Below, in pieces: positions 28,301 through 42,000 of a stretch of DNA of 64,000 nucleotides. Positions within the stretch are counted from its first letter, which is position 1. Each line of letters begins with the position of its first letter. The position numbers were made by a program, and so were the translations under genes. The notes below the pieces were generated by a model, which was not told the DNA's origin, did no database searches, and was given only the letters and a program-made list of their open reading frames with translations. Source of the DNA: Sarcocystis neurona (Eukaryota; Apicomplexa; Conoidasida; Eucoccidiorida; Sarcocystidae); assembly GCA_000727475.1 (NCBI GenBank), contig KL647312.1, positions 1-64,000 of the forward strand, read 5' to 3'.

Positions 28301-30015
28301 GTGCACGTGTCTCAACATCTGTATTCACGTATACTTCCGCCTGAATATATCCATCAAGAGTTACATGTATATATATGTGAAGGCATCCCGTGGAGTACGG
28401 ACGTGGTAGGTGCACGTGCATGTACCAGCGCAAAAGTACCTACATGTAGACCTCTTCAAGTATACATGTATGTACATATATATATATATAACGTAAAGAC
28501 TGCAAAAACGCACATTAGCCTATACACGTATGTGGGCTGTATCGCCATGGTAAGTGTATGCGCGTGTAGCAGTGTGATTATCTACATACACCTCTTCACA
28601 TATGTGTATGTACATATATATATAGAGAGAGAGAAACTGTACAGACGTACATTACCATATTTACGTATGGAGACAGTAGTACATACCGTGGAGCTGCTAC
28701 ACACATATACAGAGGAGTCCAGATCCTCATGTGTGACCTATGCACGTATCTCTGTATCTCTTTACGTGACTCATATGCGTCCATATATATATATATATAT
28801 ATTACACATATTACCCGTGTGGTTATCTGTGTGCTGCGCATGGGACGTCTGTTCTGGGGTCGCATGTAACGGATTCACAACCGGACGTAGATTCGAATAT
28901 ATAAATACAGATGTAGACACCCGTGTGGACTTTGTGAAATTTGTGTAGTTGGTTGCTGTACTGACGTGCGTCCGCTGCTACGGTCTCATATATGTACTTC
29001 TACGCGTGCAAATATTTGATCCTACATCTTTGTCTCATTTCTCTGTATGGATATATACATACGTGTCTGTACACTGCATGTACGTCTACATGGATAAACA
29101 TCGCCCTCTGTCAACGTAGGTGACCGTATATCTACATATATGTATTTACATGAGTAGATGCCCCGCCCATATTAGATATGCGACTGTATATATATGTGCA
29201 TATGTTGGACGTACACAGATGTGTAGACCTCTGATATGTACAGATGTACGTAGGAGGCTAATGCGCAGGGGACGGGGTATGTCTAGTTCATATATCGAGT
29301 ACGTGTGTGTACGCGCTGCTGCTGCTGCCAGAGATATAGGCTTGCCGGATTCTCTGTCTAGCACGATATCTATATACGCGTCTGCCCTATCACTTGAGAC
29401 ACTTGTTTCTCTCTGGTCGCGTATATGTGTCTGCATATCCATACATTTCTACTATAGGCATATTTATAATAGGTGTCTGCTGTATTAGACCCATGCGGTT
29501 AACCGTTTGTTTTCCTACGTACATGCAGATGTATGACTCATTTTCCTCTTCTCGTCCGAAGCGCTGTGTCTGCACCTCTGTTTTTCGCATTGCTGCTGTC
29601 TTGCTGCTGCTGCTGTCTTGCTGCTGCTGCTGTCTTGCTGCTGCTGCTGTCTTGCTGCTGCTGCTGCTGTCTTGCTGCTGCTGCTGTTGCCGCTTCTGTT
29701 GCTGCTGCCGTTGCTGCTGCCGTTGCTGCTGCTGTCCACACGTATCCGTCCGCTCCCATGTCCGCTTTGTCACTGCCGCTGTCACACTGTCTGTCTCTGG
29801 CTCCTGCTTTCCACCTATTACCACATGAGTGTGGCTGCACTAGCAACTGCTGTGACTTCTGCCGCTATTGCTGCTGCTTCTGCTGCTATTGCTGCTGCTT
29901 CTGCTGGTATTGCTGCTGCTTCTGCTGCTATTGCCGCTGCCTATATGTGTATATGTGTGTGTCTCTCTCTCTCCTGCTGCTGCTGTTGCTGTCGGCTGCG
30001 TCTGCGCTCTACCAG
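22329..30015. other. Divergent region between AsnRS and UFD1
   Basis: No conserved coding sequence is recognised. From about 25700 to 28200 the plus strand is strongly pyrimidine-rich, and the long frame 27390-28211 reflects that composition. TG, TA and GA microsatellites follow to 30000, with CTG tracts at 29581-29750 and 29860-29945. Two ATG codons sit directly before strong donors (27754, ATG|GTGAGA; 28547, ATG|GTAAGT) and could be a tiny first exon of UFD1. Promoters of AsnRS and UFD1 must lie here but no specific motif was assigned. Confidence 0.45.
29581..29750. repeat. CTG/TGC trinucleotide tract
   Basis: Interrupted CTG repeats (runs of CTGCTGCTGCTGTCTTG) give poly-Leu, poly-Cys and poly-Ala frames on the plus strand and poly-Gln/Ser frames on the minus strand. 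A related 15-bp unit (TGCTGCTTCTGCTAT type) repeats at 29860-29945. They precede the first conserved UFD1 exon and are most simply 5' or intronic sequence. Confidence 0.85.
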
Positions 30016-30045
30016 TTCGGAAGACACGTAGCGGATTTTTTGGGG

Positions 30046-33000
30046 ATGGGGGACTTGGACGGAGACGGGCTCCGCAGCAACTTCTCTGCCTCCTACAGCT
30101 GCTTTCCCGTCTCTTTCGTAGGCAGGGACGACATGGAAAAAGGAAATAAGAGTGAGTCCTCTGCAGCGGCTGTCTCTGCCCCTAGTGCAGTTACTACCTG
30201 CTTGTGGTTTTCTATCAGTGTGTGGATTGATACGCATATATAAGTATATGTAGATGTCTGCATTTATATATATATATATTTGTATGTCTGCCCGTAGCAA
30301 CTGCGTGTGCACGTCTGTGGCTATGCGTTAAGGCTGTGTTGAAGGATACGTAGCCAAGTGCTGCGCGCGACATGTCCACACGTGTGTACAAAGACTATTT
30401 CCTTTCTTCCTTTCCTCCCTCCCCTTCGTCTCCCGATGTGTTTCTGCTTTTTCGTCAGCGCACGAGTGCGTACTACTAGGACACATAGTACGTGTGTTGC
30501 CCATATATATTTATGTATGAATATAAATGTATTGTTGTATACGCGTAGCCGGTGTGTGCTCACAGGCCTAAGTAGATATTCAGAAATGTGGGCAAATGCG
30601 GATGTGTATATATATATATATGCACGTAGACATGGGCATTAAGGTGCATACGCATATGTGGGTGTATAGCATGCATATATATATATATTTGTACAGCATA
30701 TGTATATGTATATTATATGTATATATATGGACACGCATACATGGATGTATGTGAATATATATCGATACGTGAATATGTACACGTGTGTACTGACGACTCC
30801 ATTCCTATGGGTGGCTGCTTTCCCGGCCGTTCAGGTGGTGGAAGTGGGAGGGGGAGGAATAAGTAACAGCAAGTTTTTCTGTGATTTACATTTCTTTTGA
30901 GTCAACTATTCAGCGGAGAAGCGGGTAAAACGCCCATTACTCGCTCTTTTGCTATAAACACTTCACATATATAAGTATGTACGTGTATGTGTGCATGTAT
31001 ATATGTGGGGGAGGAGACGCAGCGAAGTGTATCTCATGTGTCGTAGAGGCGCGCCCCTGGGTTTTTGTGTCGCAGGGGCCCGAAGCCTTACGCGTATCGA
31101 TGACAGTGTAAATATTATAATATTTTAAGGTTCTCTGCTTTTGGGGGATGGGCCACTTGAACAAGTAGATACAGAGAGAAGACCAGACGGAAGAGGGGCG
31201 CTGCAGAGTTGTTTGTGCCGTGAAACGCGCTAGGGGCGAGCCCCCTCGCAGAAATATACGTAAATTAGCTGCTCGTATATACTAGGGGACTCTTGGATAC
31301 ACAGAGAAAAACACCTGGCGTCGTTAACTCCTCGTGTGGTCGCGGATATGTGAATGTACGTATATGTGTGTGTAGACCTCTGTAAGTTCCGACACGTCTG
31401 TGTGTGTGTATGTGTGTGTGTTTGTACATCGGTGTGCGTCTACGCATATCTTTGATGCAGATATGTATGTGTTTTTGTGAAAAGATGCTGCATTTGTTTT
31501 TTGAATAGAAGTCGGAAGTCGACTTGTCTTTCACTTGGTGACGTCTGTGGCCGTCTTTTTGCTTCCCTGCACTGCATGAGTTTGCCTTTTCATTCCGGCT
31601 TCGAAGTTTCACGAGGTACGTCTCCCTCGCTTGCCCCTCCCATTCGTTTGTTGTATCTCCTCCTTGGCCCACTACTTCCGTCTCTTCTCTTGTGCTCTTT
31701 CTGCAGCGGAAGCTTCGGCCTGCGCCGTGCGCCAGCCTGCTTGTGTGGCTGTCTGCTGCCGTTGTTGCGACGCGCGCCCCGCGTTATCGCTGCCGCGTCC
31801 TCGGCTCCTGCTGCCGGCGTTGAGCGTCTTTCGCTGCTACTGCTGCTCTCTGCGGCTGGTGCCGCTGCTGCTGCCGCTGATCACACTGCTGCGCTCCCAC
31901 CTGGTGCTGCTGTTCGATCTGCTGCTGCTCCTTCACCTGGTGCTGCACTACCACCTGGTGCTGCTGCTTTTGCTGGTGCTGCTGCTTCTGTTGCTGCTAC
32001 TGTTTCCCTGCGGCTTGCGCGTCAGTCTCCCCGTACTTTTTTTTTTCTGCCGGTGCCGTTGCAGTTCTGCTCCCCCAGTCGGCGCTTCACGCTCTCGCGC
32101 GTTTGCACATCTCCTGGCCGATGCTTTTCGAAGTTACCAACGAAGTGAAAGTGAGAAGAAGCGCGTACTTTCTCTACTCTTCTGGCCGTCCGACGGGCAT
32201 GCGTAGGGCTACTACTACTACTACTACAACGAAGACGGGATGACCTTTACTACGTACTTGGCTCTTCGACGCATGCGTGGAATTTCTGAAGGCGTTCAGC
32301 TAGCTTCTGTAGAGGAAACGCTTCACGGCGTGCATCTAGAGCCTTCTTCCTGCCTGCCTGATCCTCCTGGTGGCAGAGTCCCCCGCTGCGCCTCTCTTTC
32401 GCCGCCTCGCGCTTCAACGAAGTGCCACGTGCATGCAGTGGCTAGCTGCTTTTGGCGGGCTCACCTAGCTAGCTGTTCCTTTGGATGGCGAGTGTCGTGT
32501 TCGCACGTATGTGTGTGTGTGTGTGTGTTTGTGTCGCTAGCGACTTTTTTCACAGGAAAAAGAAGTCCTGCTCGCCGTGTTGCACTAGGCGACTTCTTGT
32601 GCTTGAATTCGTCAATCCTTTGCATGCGCGACAGCTAGCTGCTTATCTTGTGGTACTGCTAGTCATCTCGTGCGTCCAGTCAGCGAGGGCTTGCAGGCGT
32701 TACTTATTTTGTGACTTCACACCAACTCCGCTGTGTGTGGAGTTATATTTTAACAAAGGAAGCTCGCTTATCGCTGCCCTTGAACACCTGCTGTCTGATG
32801 CCGCAGGTTCATAAATTCTTACAGGCGTGCAGCTACTTGTCCATATGAATGTTTGTAAGTGTATGTTATTATACGTGTATACATATATACGTATGCGTGT
32901 ATGTATACTACCACACATGTGTATATATGTATATACACTCACATGAATATAAGTAAATTCATATGTATATATATATTTTTACACGTATGTATCGATACTA

Positions 33001-36000
33001 TACACGTGCGCATATATATATATATGCATATACACACTCGAATAGAAGTAAATTCACACATATATATACATGTATATTTATGTATATATACGTATGTATG
33101 TATGTTACTAGACGCGCATATATATATACTTATTCACTTGAGTATAAGTAAATGCATACATATATGTAGACGTATGTGTCTGCGCACTACTTCACATGCA
33201 TGAACATATATACGTGTATATATGTTGTATGCACGTGCGTCTTTTTCAAGGTAGAAGTACAAAGTTCTACTTTGTAGAGAAGCTGTAGTGACTTGTGTTT
33301 AGCTAGCGTCTTTATCTTTTGAGTTTGGACTGCAGGAGGAAGCTGTGCGCGATGTGGCGCGGAGTTGGCTTCTGATTTTCCTATTACGCGCAAGTTCGTG
33401 CATCTTCTTTTCTCGTCTTTCTTCTCTTCTTCTGCCGTTCTCCAAGGGCTGCACTTCTATTTCTGTGTGTGTTCGGTTGAGAGAAAGAATGGACAAGAAG
33501 GAGTGGCAGGAAGAGGAGGAAGCAACAGAGAAAGATTTTTTTTGTTTCTGTTTTTCCCTGCTTTCTCTGCTGCAGGGGAGAAGAACTCACAGTGGAGTGC
33601 TGGAGTTCACTGCTGATGAAGGCACGTGTCTCATGCCGTACTGGGTACGTGTGACTACATGTGTGTCTCTTTTGCGTACATTTGACGTGTATGTGTGTAC
33701 GTGGGTCAGTATACTTGGAGGTGTATATATCTGTCTATCCACTATATATATATGTATGTGTTGAACTAAACCTATATCTTGAGTAGGTGTGAGTATACGT
33801 GTGCCTGTGTTTGGAGTGCATTTTGATTCGTATGTATGTACATGCATCAGTATACCCGAACATCTCTTTCTCTCTCTCTATATATATACACACATATCTT
33901 GGACTATACGTCCATCTTCACTTGTAGAGGTACACATATGGACATGTATGTATGCGCGTGCGCTTGTGTATCTGCGTGTCAGGGTTAGAGTATGTACGTA
34001 CAAACGCGTAGTTCTCTGTTTGAACCGGATGCTATATATGTCTACACACACTTAGATGTAGTAGGCGGGCATCTGTAGGAGGTCCATGCTTGGACGGTGG
34101 AGTGCAGGTGCGTCTACTTTATTCACACACAAATACACACACGGAAGACGTGAGCATCTACCCCCGCAGTGTCTGTACACCTCAAACGTGAACTGGGCAA
34201 CTCGGGTGTACGTACACCGACGTCAGGTGTGTGTGTCCACCTGTTACTCGGAGAGGCCCACACCGCTAATATCCGTCTGCAGGTCCCAGTGCTGAGCACC
34301 CAGCGCGTCCTGCGTGCGTCCAGATGGTGCGTATCTGCCTTTGCCGCGTTTGTTGAGCGCAAGGCGGTTTTTTTGTGTGTGAATATATTGGTTTAGATAT
34401 GTGTGGAAGGTCCGTCGTTCCCGGGCGCGCTCGTATCTCTACGCTGATATACACTTCGGGTGTATGTACACCGCACTCGCGAGAACAGCGTCCGCGATGT
34501 GCTACCCCGTCCTTACGCAGTGTCCAGTCGCACAGCAAAGCCTTGCCGTAGCGCTTCGTCACGGGAGAAGCTCTGAGGTGTACGTACACCACCACAGCAG
34601 TTACTTCGCGCGGTAGGACCCGTGACCCACACCAAGTGTGTGTACGTGTGTGAAAGTGACGCAGCACGCGCAAACCAACATGAGATGCTTTGTATGGATC
34701 TGCAGACTTTCTTCGGATGTTCACATATATATGCAACTTGGTATGCTCTCTCACACACACATACCGTGTGCAGTTCCACACGCAATATATATACATATGT
34801 GTATACGCATGCATGTAGACTACTACACCTGCACATACATATATATATACATATATACACACTTGAATGTTAGTAAATTCATACATATGTGTACATATCG
34901 GTGTATATGTCGCAGTTCAATTTTTGCGACCTGAACATATCTTTGGGTGTATTTTTGTCTGCTTAGGGTGTACACGCACACACATCCACGTGTGGCTTTG
35001 CATACCTACGTACACACGTCCGCACGCTGTATGCAGTGAGGTGTACAAAAGCGAAGACGTAGCAGTGCTTGACGCTTTTTTTCAACCTCAGGAGACACTG
35101 GACATGTGTCTAGAGGCAGAAGGGCGTAAGAAGACGTACTTCTGAACGTCGCGCGCATTCTCGGACTTGTTGTCGAGGAGCACTTGTTTTCTTCTGTTTC
35201 TTCTCTTGCGGTGTGTGTCTGCATGCGCCGGCTGTCTGTACAACCCGCAGCAGCAGCAGCACCGTTCTACGATTTGTCTCTCTATGTCGGTTCGTTGCCA
35301 CTTTCGAAGCAGGTGCTGCTGGGAGTGTGAAGTCTTCGGCATTTGCCGTATAAGGAAGATGTACGCGTGTGTGTATGTGAACAGATGCAGACCTTCTTTA
35401 TACGAGCTGCAGTTATGTATAGTGTGTGTGTATGACGATGGAAAAAGTTGCTGCCTTTGGCTAGTTAGTCGTCGTCGCGTTTGAAAACACTTCATTGCGC
35501 GTGCGTTGTCCCCGTAGAGTGAGAGAAGAATTTCTCCACCCTTTCTCTCCACGTTTGTTCGCATCCTCGGAGAAATACTTCTTACGCACCTCTTCGCCTG
35601 GACATCTGCTGAAACGCAGGACGCGTTTGCCGGTTCCTTCGAATTTCAGCGCATTGCCGAGTTCTTGTTGTTACCCGCCTTCCTCTTATTTCTCCTTTTC
35701 CTCCTTCTCTTCCCGTTTGTTTTCTTCCTATCCCCCACTGCACGTTCTCCTCCTCTCTGTGTCTCGTTTTCGCTTCTTCGTCTTCGTCTTCGTCTTCCCA
35801 TCGTTTCATCTCTCTTGGGGGCTGTCGGCGGCAGTTTCCCTGTTTGTGTGCATGTGTGTCACCGACGACCTTGTTGCATAGTTTTCTAACCCCAAGTTCT
35901 TCTGTGTATCGACGTAATAATATTCCGGGATGGGGAGGAGGTCGTCTTTTTCTCGCGGATGGGTGCAGCGCGTCTCGGCCCTCGGAAGATCGCTGTCCTT

Positions 36001-39000
36001 TCCTTCGCACGTCCTGCTCCCGTCCTTTGCAGTGCCTTCTCCTCTTCCTGCCGTCGGCGTTTTTTGGTCCGTTTTCCTTCGCTTCTTCCCTTTTCCGTAT
36101 CCTCTCCTGTCTCTTTTGTGGACCCGTTGTGTCTGCGTATACGTATGTGTGTGTGTGTGAGAGTTTTTCTTTTTTTCCTCTCCTGTACCTGGTTCTTCCA
36201 CATCTCCTCCTCACTAGGTACGCGCGGCGGATTCTGTCCGTCTCGTCTCTGTGTGTCTTTGTTTTGTCTCGTAGATGATGGCCAACCTGCTGCTGGAAGA
36301 AGGCGATGTAGTGCGTATTACGAACATCAGTCTTCCCAAGGGGACCTTTGTGCAGCTCCAGCCGCTGACCGTCGAATTTCTCGAAGTTTCGAACCCTCGC
36401 GCAGTGTGAGACTTCTTCCTTCTCACTTCTCTACAGTCGCAAAAGAAGCGAAAATCGAACAGCAGCACCACAGTGGAGACAGACGAGAGAAAAGAAGAAG
36501 AAAGAGCAACGCAGAGGAAGACACTTGACGGCGCGACGACAGAAGGGAAGAAGACAAAAATACCAGTCTTCTAGCAGCAGCAGCAGTGACGGCAGCAGCG
36601 GCAGCACAAGCGCAGAGAGAAGGGAGAACGACGGCCAGGACGGCCAGAAGCGGGAGAGAAGCTGCATTTGCTGTGTTGCGTGACGTGTCTTTTTGCTTTC
36701 TCGCAACGGGGAAGACAGACTTTCAACAAAGAAAACAAAACAAGAGAAACTACACGTCTGCTGACGAATCGTCTCATTTGAACAACCGACACCGCAGCAT
36801 ATCTGTACCTGTGCACAAGCTGATGATCCACATCCGTGCGAGAAAATGTCAACACGTATTTATACGTATATCTCTGTCTGTTCGTGGGTCTCTCTCTCTC
36901 CTCGTATGTATCAGGAGCTGCATATGTGCACATATCACATGTGTGTGTCGTTTATCTACCTATCCATATATATATATCTACGTAGATGGAAACAGAGGCA
37001 TATATTTCTGTGTATGTTTGTCTATCGTCGGTTCTCTCTCTATATATAAGTAGGTATTCATGTAAATGTATATATATATACATATATATGTGTGCTGAGG
37101 AGACAAATCCTTAGGAGCGCTGCGGAGTACGAGTTCTTCGTGCATGTGTATCTTTGTCTCTATATGCTTCGGTTCCCTTCACGCCCCTGGTAGAGGTGGC
37201 ACATACAGAGACAGACATATATATATAATTTTTGTGTTCCCATCTTCTTCTTCTTCCAAGTAAACGTGTTCATACACCTTCCACCTGCCACACTGCCAGG
37301 GATACTCCATATACACACACATATATGTGTGTATATGTTTGTATATACCGGTATGTGGCATGTAACACTTCTTGGGCAGTGAAAATTGGGCCTTTCTGTG
37401 TGGCAGATGAATTTGTGTGCTCGTGTGTCGCTTCACCAACCCGCGTATTCTCCGCACGTGGGTGGACGCCGACGTAGGGAAGCCAACCAAGTAGTAGACT
37501 GTATATCCCTCTTTTCTATCTCTCTCTGTCGCAGTGTAATCACACGCTCGTACACTCACATATTAAGCAGCACATGTATACATGTATGTGTGTGTATATC
37601 GGCAGGTTTATCTGTTTATCGTATCTGTGTCTGTGTGTGTGTGTGTGTGTCCCCGCTGGTGTCTATTTCTATATATGTATTCACATGTGTATGTAGGAGC
37701 CTGTGCCTGTGTGAGTCTGTCCGCATACACAGCTTTATCTACGTATGCCTCTGTTGGCTTCTAGCAGCAAAGGCGCTCTTTTTCTATTCTGTCCGCGTCT
37801 GTGTGTTTGCTTCTGCTTGTGTGAAAAGCTCATTCTTCTTATCTCTTCCCTTGTCAAACCCCGTGCGGATGCGTATACATATATATATGTATGTGTATGC
37901 ATTTGTGGATCTGTGTGTGTATTTTCTCCATTCCACTGGTGTATCACTCGGTCTGTCTGGCTGACTCTACCCTGCTTATTATCTGTGCGTCCCTGTCCAT
38001 GCGGCTCTTCCCTCTGTGTAGCTCTTTGCTTCGCTTAAGCGTCTGCCCCGCCTCCCTGCGTCACGCACGTGTGTGTATGTGCGACTTTGTACTGGGCGTT
38101 TCTCCGTTGACAAGTCGGGATGTCTCTCTCTGTGTGTCTGTATCCATACCCGCTGCATGCGCGTGTGTGTGACTATCTGCCCATGTTCACCTGCGGAAAC
38201 TTCTGTCTATCTCTTCTCTCTCTGTGGCTGTGTCGATTTCTCTATCGTTTCCCGCCGGTACTGGTCACCTCTCCACGCGTGCACACAAATCACTATCGAA
38301 AGACGAATGTGAAAGTATCTATCTATCTATCTATATCTATATATGTGTATATATAGGGATATCGGTGTAATGGTTGCATACCCATATATGTATGTGTGTA
38401 TCTGTGTGCTATATATATGTGGTCTACATGTGTAGCCGCATATCTGTCTATCTATCGTCCTGTGTCTTAATCATCTGTACTTGTAAATCTATTCGTATGG
38501 GCGCATGTAGATGTGTTCACGCAAATATCTGTATCTCTTGATGAATACATATGTGCGTACGTATACCAGTCCACGTATATCGTTATTCTGCATGTAGATA
38601 TCTGTCTATTTAATCTCTACACTCATGTATGTATCTGCCTGCATCAACACCTATCTTCCTATATCTGCTTGTCCTCCATCCATGTGTCTTTCCCCACATA
38701 TACACACCGCCCTTCCCCCTACGCATTTCTTTCTGCCCCTACGTTTATCTCTGTCTCCATGCGCATCTCATAATATCGAATAGATACACACCTGTACAAC
38801 TTCCCACATATATATATGTATATATGTATGTATATTCATGTCTGTCTATCCTTGTATATGTGTAACTGTATCGCTGTTCGCATTTCTCTGTGTACTGACG
38901 GTGACGGAGTGGAAGCTGCGTCTACGTGTATCACTGTTTCATGCGTCGCTCTGCTTATATCTGTTTATCTGTATGTATCTCTATGTATGTGTGTATCTCC

Positions 39001-42000
39001 CCTCATATCAGTCTATCAACGTCCATATATATGCGTGTATTGACGATGACGGAGTGGGAGTTGGCTCTACGTGTGTCTCTGTTTTTTTGCGTCGCTCTGC
39101 ATATTGATGTGTGTGCCGGTGACAGGTTGGAAGTTGCCCTGCGAGGGTATGCGGCGCTGACGGTTGGCGATCTGATTCACATTCCTTTCATGGAGAAAAC
39201 TTTCCAACTTCTTGTCTCGGTCAGCTTCACGACTCCTTTTGCTGCTGTCTCTGTCTCTGTGTGGGCCGAGCAACACCGTCGGACGTCTGTCTGTCTCTCT
39301 GTCTTCACCGCAGCCCCTTTCTGTCCGCAGCGTACGTCGCTCTTCCTTCGGTGCGCTTCCCACATGCGTATTTGCCTTCTGCGTGAATTTCTCATTTGAC
39401 CGTCCTCTCCGTTCCTCTCTTTTTGTCTGACTTCCCTTCTTTATCGTCGTCTCTGTTTCTGTCTCTTCTTTTTGCTGCACGCCTGCTCATCTGTCCTTCG
39501 TGCTGTGTGTTGCTGTTCGTTGCCCGACTATATTTCCTTCCTGTGTATATACCTATATATCTCTCTCTATCGCTACGTAGGGATGTCCACCCTATTCTGT
39601 CGCTAAATGTATATGACGCCTGTCTTTCCCTCCACGCATCCATATATGAAGACGCGCACTTCTACTACCTTTTCACCTTGTTCCTACATACATATTGGAT
39701 CTACGGAAGCGTCTGGACGTAGACATCCGTGCGCTGTACCTGTGGATACCTTTGCATATATATACATGTATCCGTGTATATTCTATTTATGTACGTGTAT
39801 ATGTACGTGTTGTGGATTTCTGCACACCTGTGAATATATGTAAATAAATGCATACATTGGATATGTGTACATGTATGTTGTACGGTAGACTTCTGTGTTC
39901 TCTGCGTAGGCATTCGTGTATATATATATATATATATATGTGTAAATATACATGTAAATTTCTCGATAGCTGTGCGTATATATATACACGTGTGTGCAAG
40001 TTGTATAGATATATATATTGTATACGTAGGCTTCTGCCGTGCATACGTGGGCTTCCGTGTATATATATATATATATATACACCTGTAAAATGTGGATTTC
40101 TGTATATACGTATACATATATATGTATACACGTATGCGTATATTGTATGTGTAAATTTATATATATATACATATATATATATACACACATATATACATGT
40201 TTTATACGTACACTTCTGCGGCGTATACGTAGGCTTCCGTGTGTGCGTATACGTATACATGGGGACTTCCGGATATCTGCGCATACATATATATATATAT
40301 ATATATATATGTACATGCTGCACGTGTGTATACACGTATGTATAGACACGTATTTTATACGTAGACGTTTGTGTTCTATACGTAGGCTTCCGCATACGCA
40401 TATGTACATACACACATATGTATGTGTTGTGGATTTCTGCAGTGTACGCATAGATGGTGTAGAAGTAGATTTTCATGTATGTACACATATGTAAGTATAT
40501 CTCCTACGTGTAGATTTCTGACTATATATACATATGTGAGTGTCTAGTACTTACTTCGAGTTCTATATACACATAGATATACATGTATATGCAAGCGCGT
40601 GCTTTATATGCAATACCCTTGTGTACATATATATATATATACATATGTATATATATGTGTTCCTGCGTGTGTGGGGGGGGGTGCGTCTTTACCCGTATAT
40701 ATTTGTGGGAAGATATATGAGTATATGTATAGCGTACGCATGTGTTTTTCCGTAGGTGTAGAAATGTTTGTAGATATGGGTAGACATTTCTGCTGATACT
40801 TGCATTTGTATTCTGAGCACTCATCAAGAAAATGTATTCCTTGGTGAACTACAAGAGGAAATCTCTGTGGATGGAACCGGTAGTGGTAGCGTCTTATTTG
40901 TGGTCTGCTATTACGTCTGCTTCGCCGTCGCGAATATTAAGGAAATCGGGTCTAGTGCTTTGGGCGTAGAAAATATATGGACATACATAGGGATTCGTAT
41001 GTAACTACCGGCATTCTCCGAGGGTATATATATATATAGAGAGAGAGAGAGAAAGAGATATATATTTATATATACACACCGAATAAATATATATTATATA
41101 TTAATGTATATATGTATGTGTCGATATTTTATATATGCATAGGTAGCTACATCGTTATACACATGTGTACGTATAATGTACTACATTTGTGAAAAAGTAG
41201 TTGTTGTACAACTATACATATATATATATATATGTACACCTAATACTATATATATATGTACATATATATACATACGTATCTATATTCCGTATATACATGT
41301 ATAGCTGCGTCGTTATACACATGTGTATGTGTACTTGGAGAAGTCTAGACACACGGGAGGACAGGAGTCATACAACCACATACATATGCATATAAATGCA
41401 GAGAGACAGCTACGTCCAATATAATGAATACTTACATCACTATACATACATGAATGCACAGGTAGAGAAATTCGGCATATATGAGAGAGTGGGAGTATCC
41501 GACTTTCCAATTTTCTGCGTCATGACGTGTGAACTATCAGACCCGGCGTGCTTCTGCGTCTCTTTATACGAGCACTGCGTTGGATCCCGTCTCATCTTCA
41601 GCAGCGGTCGACTTTCTCGTTTGTGTGTATGTGTGTGTAGATATGTGTGTATGTGTCTGCTGTCTCCACACTTTTCCTGATTCATATTCATAAAAGCGTA
41701 GACACAGATGTGTGTGCGTGTGTGTACGTATCCACGTCTGTATTTACTTCCTCGTCCGTGTCTGTCTGTTTCTCTCCGTATTTTGTATGTTTTACAGCCT
41801 TCTCTACCTTTCTCTGTATGTTGGTCACTCTTTTTGAAGACATACGTAGCTGCTGTTGTGTATGCTGTCCGTTGTTGGTGTGCCATGCAGTGGTGTTGCT
41901 GCTGCTATACTGCTGCTGCTACCAGCGAGGCGATGCATCTTTCCCTCTTCTTAAGCTTCTGTCCCTCTTCTTCTTCTGTTGTTGTTTGTATGAGCTTCGC

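Noticed and set aside
29394..30031. Long poly-Cys/Leu/Ala and poly-Gln frames
   Set aside because: Translations of CTG/CAG tracts in all frames; only the last part (30016 on) is UFD1.
31581..31615. Possible UFD1 exon reading [10 protein letters not shown] before GTACGT
   Set aside because: It looked like the PPSAL segment, but the segment at 32065-32150 gives a far better match ([20 protein letters not shown]) with correct phase and length.
32600..32634. Peptide [11 protein letters not shown] resembling the UFD1 LFEVTNP region
   Set aside because: No GT donor follows, and the true segment is already provided by the exon ending at 32150, which aligns without gaps to the next exon.
39701..40488. 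138-233 residue Ile/Tyr/Thr-rich minus-strand frames
   Set aside because: Artefacts of TA and TACGTA repeats inside a UFD1 intron.
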